This document shows positions 6,501-8,430 of a stretch of DNA of 8,430 nucleotides, one piece after another. Positions within the stretch are counted from its first letter, which is position 1, and each line of letters opens with the position of its first letter. Source of the stretch: Verrucomicrobiota bacterium (GTDB taxonomy: Bacteria; Verrucomicrobiota; Verrucomicrobiia; Methylacidiphilales; Verrucolacustridaceae); the NCBI GenBank assembly GCA_010024525.1, contig RGGS01000042.1:1-8430 (forward strand), read 5' to 3'. Below the pieces are notes generated by a model. The model did not search any database. It saw only the letters and a program-made list of their open reading frames with translations, and was not told where the DNA came from. The position numbers and the translations under genes were made by a program.

Positions 6501-8313
6501 CTTTCCGGCGGTGTCTGATGGCGCTGGTGCCGCTTTCGTTTCCTCCCCAAGCCTGATAGCCATAGGGGGAGTCGGTGGTGAACCCGGCAAAGTTGTTGCT
6601 GTAGGTGGAATTGGTGAACGACTCATGCAGACTGGAAAGAAAATCGTTTCCGGTGAAGTAACGCAAAAGAGGACGGTACGAACTATCCCAGGTCTCGATG
6701 GACGTTTGATTTGGGCCGTTGGTGGCCAAAGCGAGGGTGCTTCCGTTGGTGGAGGAGCGGGTTGACGCGATGACCCCCAGGGTTGGGGTGAAGTAGATGG
6801 CGAGGTGGGGAGAGGCGGCGTTGGTGTCGGCGCGGATCATCAGTCCCATCTGGGCATTGGTTGCCAGAGCAGTGGACGGGGAGAGGTTATCGGCAAAATA
6901 GAGAAGTCTGGCTGCCAGGGTTCCATCGTTTGTCCAAGCGGTAGCATGAAGGCGGAGGTTGTCGGAAGTGCCTGCGACGCCAGATCCCGCCGCCACATTG
7001 GTCACCACGCCTCCCCCCATGGAGGAGGTTGCCGATCCGGCCGATCCCAGGGTGCTGCCGGTAAAGGAAGTGGTCTGATTGGTGAGGAAGGAGCACTGGC
7101 TGAAAACGGCGGTCGCCGTCTCGTAGCGAACCTGGCTGTCGGCAACCAATCCCACGAGAAGCTTGGAGGCGGTGTTGGACAGGGTCGCGGTTCCCACGTT
7201 GCTCCAGGTGGCTCCATCGGCGGAGTGGGCGGCGACAAAACTGTTTCCGGTTCTCGTCAGACGAAGCCAGCGGGGAGCAGCAAGATTCGTCACCGCGGTG
7301 GTGACATTTGTCAGGTTGCCGGAGGAGCCCGAGCGAAGGGTGAATTCGAGAGTGCGGGCAAGGGTGTAGTGCAGCGAGATCTGGCGGGAGGTAGAGGCAC
7401 TGGATTCCCGCACCGTCAGCCCGGCCGTGGGTTTTTCACCTGCGGCATTGGTTCGGTTCGTATTGGAGCCGGCGAGGGAATCCAGGCGGACGGTCCAACT
7501 TTCGTCCCCGGTCCGATCGGCATAGGCATAATAATGGGAGTCGTAAGTGGGGGTCGTGCCGCTCCCGTGGAGATACTCGTCCCCCGTGCCCTTCAAAGTA
7601 AAATTCGTGGCGGTGAGGGCAACGCTGCCCGGACTGCCCGGGGAGCCGATGTCTTGCTCAAAAAAGGGCAGGGTTTCCATCGAGTCGAATCTTCCCTCCG
7701 CCAAACGGCTGTTCAGGGAAGCGACAAAAAACCCCGCGATGGCGCCCGAACCCAGGTTGAGGTTGGTGGAGGCGAGCGCCCTCCAACCGCTTCCATCCGC
7801 GGAAAGCAGGGCCGTCACGTTCGTGCCATGTCTCTCCAGCTTAAGCCAGGTGGAATAACTATTGATGTTGTCCCCCAACTCCCGAAGAACATCCCCATTG
7901 TCATCCCAGCTAAAATAAACGGGGGAATTGACGGTGGTCACCCGGAGGTTGGGAAAGGCGCTGGCCAACCTTTCGACCCACTGGCGAAACCAGAAAGTGT
8001 CAAACTTCTCCACGTACGTCCATTGAGGGTCATTGTGTATCCACGCTTTTTTGTAACCGTCGTACCTACTCGAGAAGTCCCACCCGTTCGGGTCGACCAA
8101 CCACGCTTCGAACCGTTCGGGGTCGTCGAGAGAAACAACGTTTCGGAAGTCCTCCGAGTCCGCTTTCGCGTGTTGCCACAGAAAGTCCTCTTCGTCCTTG
8201 TCGATGCGGAAACAACAGTTGACGATGAGGTAGGGACAGGGACCGTCCTTTCCGAACCAACCCTCGGTGTTTCGGAAGTCGACGCGGAGGGACGTGATGC
8301 GAAGTTGTGACAT
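3220..8313 (-). CDS. Giant mosaic surface protein (DUF1349-like repeats, CBM4/9-like, PATR repeats), with a probably foreign N-terminus
   Basis: From ATG 8313 the ORF encodes 1697 residues. Residues 1 to about 110-125 are an unidentified, cytoplasmic-looking segment without a signal peptide. From about 127 it is a secreted-type protein: three DUF1349/LamG-like units (about 127-212, 230-413, 422-538; motifs STWLKLERHG and APRWLRLTRTG); a block at 538-702 with FESWYDGP, perhaps the end of a glycosidase barrel; a CARDB-like beta region; a CBM4/9-like domain at 865-1013 (LIQNGDAESG, LIPGQTYLLRAWVK, YVDAVSLSL); three PATR units near 1147-1195, 1260-1300 and 1419-1478; and a Verrucomicrobiota-type tail (DPDGDGLVNFMEYALGLNP, ending FLRLKVTR). 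The likely role of the main part is carbohydrate binding or processing at the cell surface; this is inferred from domains. The in-frame GTG at 8391 was rejected because it overlaps another gene and ATG 8313 has a Shine-Dalgarno. The native start of the secreted part is probably missing. Confidence 0.8.
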   Translation of the reverse strand: MSQLRITSLRVDFRNTEGWFGKDGPCPYLIVNCCFRIDKDEEDFLWQHAKADSEDFRNVVSLDDPERFEAWLVDPNGWDFSSRYDGYKKAWIHNDPQWTYVEKFDTFWFRQWVERLASAFPNLRVTTVNSPVYFSWDDNGDVLRELGDNINSYSTWLKLERHGTNVTALLSADGSGWRALASTNLNLGSGAIAGFFVASLNSRLAEGRFDSMETLPFFEQDIGSPGSPGSVALTATNFTLKGTGDEYLHGSGTTPTYDSHYYAYADRTGDESWTVRLDSLAGSNTNRTNAAGEKPTAGLTVRESSASTSRQISLHYTLARTLEFTLRSGSSGNLTNVTTAVTNLAAPRWLRLTRTGNSFVAAHSADGATWSNVGTATLSNTASKLLVGLVADSQVRYETATAVFSQCSFLTNQTTSFTGSTLGSAGSATSSMGGGVVTNVAAGSGVAGTSDNLRLHATAWTNDGTLAARLLYFADNLSPSTALATNAQMGLMIRADTNAASPHLAIYFTPTLGVIASTRSSTNGSTLALATNGPNQTSIETWDSSYRPLLRYFTGNDFLSSLHESFTNSTYSNNFAGFTTDSPYGYQAWGGNESGTSAIRHRRKVLRYEQWLQQRGREHHFIANSDSPGNFDTSTQSGKDSWDLAYKQQSMRSIQLHQLEGGRPDRVIFESWYDGPFRIVPESTNGSFANLVRDGIYYLKGMPDPQRLDLLVQPPSSSSWLGAGSRQTNPSSAPTIAASSASIGKTNTFTVRLTNSAGVPALPVLHAFDSGATNGWTTSYTLAAGTLTNTVTTTILSDSGQIVTDQALWGGSELLEAGKTADLTVAVTASNAFLKKKILIRAFWNPQDPSLSPHDAVMLEVPAPTDLIQNGDAESGTSGWVSNGGGSIAVVSSGAYEGSNAIKATRSQTYQGPAQDIVGRLIPGQTYLLRAWVKADSAANIKATVSYTGTNTNTVYNTVQTISNVSTSWVGLSGFYRHTEPNGAASSLRLYFETTGSPTNTGPIYVDAVSLSLAGPSWKTTSSGTNLWGTASNWVSGFAPVSTNLNQVDFLSGLTPVSGTMTAQQNVANPFALNSLTLSGNTPTNGSATIQITGNSLQLSEFDGLVPSLELAASNNVKYLVTSPVQLAGDLAVSGNGAGTFEISGTISGTYAISKTGSAPLTLSASNSFQGGLTLAGGTLEISNAASLGSGTLTYSNGVMRSINPANPLLTNQVLLQTNPFWEGVLSLSSPLLLNADRTFDVASNGVVTLSGMISDDVATRKFVKNGSGTLVLSGSNSFRGYITLSNGVLRAAHPQALGSTNGIDIQGGSSIATLELSGGMNLAKPVQIVMHNQTNNPFNQIRNLEGTNVLTDTVRLNGGGARWDVSSTAGILRFSGTVTNLNSSTDTWRTLYLGGPGSGEFSGPVLDGGASNTSKLNLAVLSGVWTLSGSNKSYTGITTISNGATLQVQCAVASPITVLAGGILSGTGSTSTNLTLTNNSVVLRPLTNWTSPGSAFTAAWVVASTGTTNWTIRLNGSGLTGFTETNKTVLVLAGTLSNITSSNITVDAPNFPGRGSWTAVASGSTVNLTYTPAAALSAYDAWKSSISWGAANNADGADPDGDGLVNFMEYALGLNPLARDGGISLGAVSNRLTLTFTRTNDPALLYEVIASANLTNWTETVWSSTGAANTNGSVTVTDTNTVGFQSRRFLRLKVTR
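3880..4875 (-). repeat. Three PATR (autotransporter-associated beta strand) protein repeats
   Basis: Within the giant protein, three degenerate units are visible: ISKTGSAPLTLSASNSFQGG (about 4800-4870), VKNGSGTLVLSGSNSFRGYI (about 4470-4535) and SGVWTLSGSNKSYTGITTI (about 3990-4060). Each follows the pattern 'G-x-L-x-L-S-x-S-N-x-(F/Y)-x-G' and then a second strand starting GxL or GxT. Spacing is uneven (about 400-480 nt) and the DNA copies have diverged, so this is an old protein-level repeat rather than a recent tandem duplication. Confidence 0.8.
5275..5720 (-). other. CBM4/9-like carbohydrate-binding domain within the giant protein
   Basis: The segment starts LIQNGDAESGTSGW, passes through the typical central motif LIPGQTYLLRAWVKAD, and ends in IYVDAVSLSL. 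These three landmarks at about 150-residue spacing match the CBM4/9/22 jelly-roll fold found on xylanases and related polysaccharide-degrading enzymes. The assignment is by pattern recognition only and the ligand cannot be read from the sequence. Confidence 0.65.
6210..6700 (-). other. Possible C-terminal fragment of a glycosidase-type barrel in the giant protein
   Basis: Residues about 538-702 are less repetitive than the flanks and rich in Trp, Tyr and charged residues: YGYQAWGGNESG, KVLRYEQWLQQRGREHHFIANSDSPG, SWDLAYKQQSMRSIQLHQ, then RVIFESWYDGPFRIVPES. A buried strand ending in Glu (Glu670 in FESWY) resembles the late strands of (beta/alpha)8 glycosidases, where a catalytic Glu often sits. 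The block is too short for a whole barrel. The assignment is tentative; it may instead be an uncharacterised domain. Confidence 0.3.
6700..7935 (-). repeat. Tandem DUF1349/LamG-like beta-sandwich units, first and third incomplete
   Basis: The middle unit (about 7075-7625) looks complete: TVRLDSLAGS, AGLTVRESSASTS, APRWLRLTRTGNSFVAAHSADG, ending ATAVFSQCSFL. The first unit (about 7680-7935) has only the second half: VYFSWDDNGD, STWLKLERHGTNVTALLSADG, EGRFDSM. The third (about 6700-7050) has only the first half: GLMIRADTNAASPHLAIYFTPTLG, and then runs into unrelated sequence. The complementary losses at both ends suggest rearrangement in, or misassembly of, this repetitive region. Confidence 0.6.
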
Positions 8314-8324
8314 GTTCACTCTCC
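8314..8324 (-). promoter_or_regulatory. Ribosome binding site that fixes the start at ATG 8313
   Basis: On the minus strand, GGAG (8324-8321) lies 7 nt before the ATG at 8313-8311. It sits inside the last codons of the upstream gene, whose stop TGA occupies 8318-8316. This favours ATG 8313 over the in-frame GTG at 8391 and shows that the segment right of about 7990 is a real gene start rather than random extension of the large ORF. Confidence 0.65.
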
Positions 8325-8430
8325 GAGAACCGCTTTGAAGAAGGCGACACGGTCCTTGTCGTAAGTACCGTCGACGCCGTACTTCTCGCACGGTTCGAGA
8401 ACAGTCCTGTTTTCTTTGAAGGCGGAACTG
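8316..8430 (-). CDS. 3' end of an unidentified gene, truncated by the window edge
   Basis: Reading the minus strand from 8429, a 37-residue open frame ends at TGA (8318-8316). It has natural-looking, charged protein composition: it contains NRTVLEPCEKYGVDG and YDKDRVAFFKAVLGE. The competing frame, which extends the large ORF upstream, gives an Arg-rich sequence typical of an out-of-frame reading (VRRRRYLRQ), so this frame is preferred. The stop lies 2 nt before the ATG of the next gene, giving phage-like or operon-like packing. I do not recognise the family. Codon and word use match the N-terminal segment of the following ORF, and not the Verrucomicrobiota-like genes to the left. Confidence 0.6.
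   Translation of the reverse strand, partial: SSAFKENRTVLEPCEKYGVDGTYDKDRVAFFKAVLGE

Larger units (their letters stand above)
7990..8430. other. Compositionally foreign segment at the right end (phage or other genome, or chimeric join)
   Basis: About 440 bases with word use unlike the rest. TCGA occurs eight times in the last 380 or so bases (inside CTCGAG, GTCGAC, TTCGAA and similar), while GATC, GGCC, GCGC and CCGG are absent and GGC/GCC are scarce. The neighbouring 250 bases to the left contain several of those absent words. The segment holds the end of one unidentified gene and the start of another, encoding MSQLRITSLRVDFRNTEG onward. Lack of four-base palindromes is typical of restriction-avoiding phage DNA, but the phage origin is inference. 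Confidence 0.6.

Noticed and set aside
6805..8310. A 501-codon open frame on the plus strand opposite the giant gene
   Set aside because: Its product is a Gly/Val/Arg-rich low-complexity sequence with no domain. It mirrors the codon pattern of the minus-strand gene, which has clear domains. Long antisense frames are common opposite GC-rich genes with few TCA, CTA or TTA codons.
2..8313. Classical type V autotransporters, as the repeat name suggests
   Set aside because: Neither protein ends in a 12-strand beta-barrel domain or an aromatic C-terminal residue; both end in the Verrucomicrobiota-type tail.
8314..8391. GTG at 8391 as the start of the giant ORF
   Set aside because: The added 26 residues are Arg-rich (VRRRRYLRQ) and lie over the end of a better-looking gene in another frame. 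ATG 8313 has a Shine-Dalgarno at proper distance.
1..8430. CRISPR array, tRNA/rRNA, insertion sequence ends or transposase
   Set aside because: No regularly spaced direct repeats, no cloverleaf or conserved rRNA words, no terminal inverted repeats and no transposase motifs were seen on either strand.

Overview
The window looks like accessory, surface-protein DNA from a member of the Verrucomicrobiota, probably a metagenomic contig. Two very large secreted-type proteins carry autotransporter-associated beta-strand (PATR) repeats, are rich in Asn-Thr, Gly and Ser, and end in the same kind of C-terminal tail (a 'GL-x-(F/Y)-(L/M)-(E/N)-YA' block, closing in FLRLxVT[K/R]). That tail is familiar from Verrucomicrobiota secreted proteins. 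The taxon is inferred from protein style; no marker gene is present.

Layout. Bases 2-2137 (+) hold the 3' part of a PATR/Ig-like surface protein gene that begins left of the window. It is followed by a good intrinsic terminator (2151-2196). A convergent, apparently non-coding stretch (2197-2436) separates it from a minus-strand unit. That unit consists of a giant mosaic ORF (3220-8313) and, 15 nt downstream of its stop, a secreted chymotrypsin-fold serine protease (2437-3204). The giant ORF carries, in order, DUF1349/LamG-like repeats, a possible glycosidase-barrel fragment, a CBM4/9-like carbohydrate-binding domain, three PATR units and the C-terminal tail. A plausible reading is a surface-exposed carbohydrate-binding protein made together with a periplasmic or extracellular protease; the functional link is inference.

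The right end (about 7,990-8,430) does not match the rest. Its base words change sharply: TCGA is very frequent, while GATC, GGCC, GCGC and CCGG are absent. The genes there are packed in phage-like fashion: an unidentified gene ends in TGA two bases before an ATG with a good Shine-Dalgarno. The unidentified N-terminal segment of about 110-125 residues that begins at this ATG runs in frame into a DUF1349-like domain that appears to lack its own beginning. The giant ORF is therefore most likely chimeric, either through an assembly or binning join or a real recombination, and its true N-terminus with signal peptide is missing. This junction is the most noteworthy feature of the window. I did not find convincing evidence of a previously undescribed defence, mobile or regulatory system.
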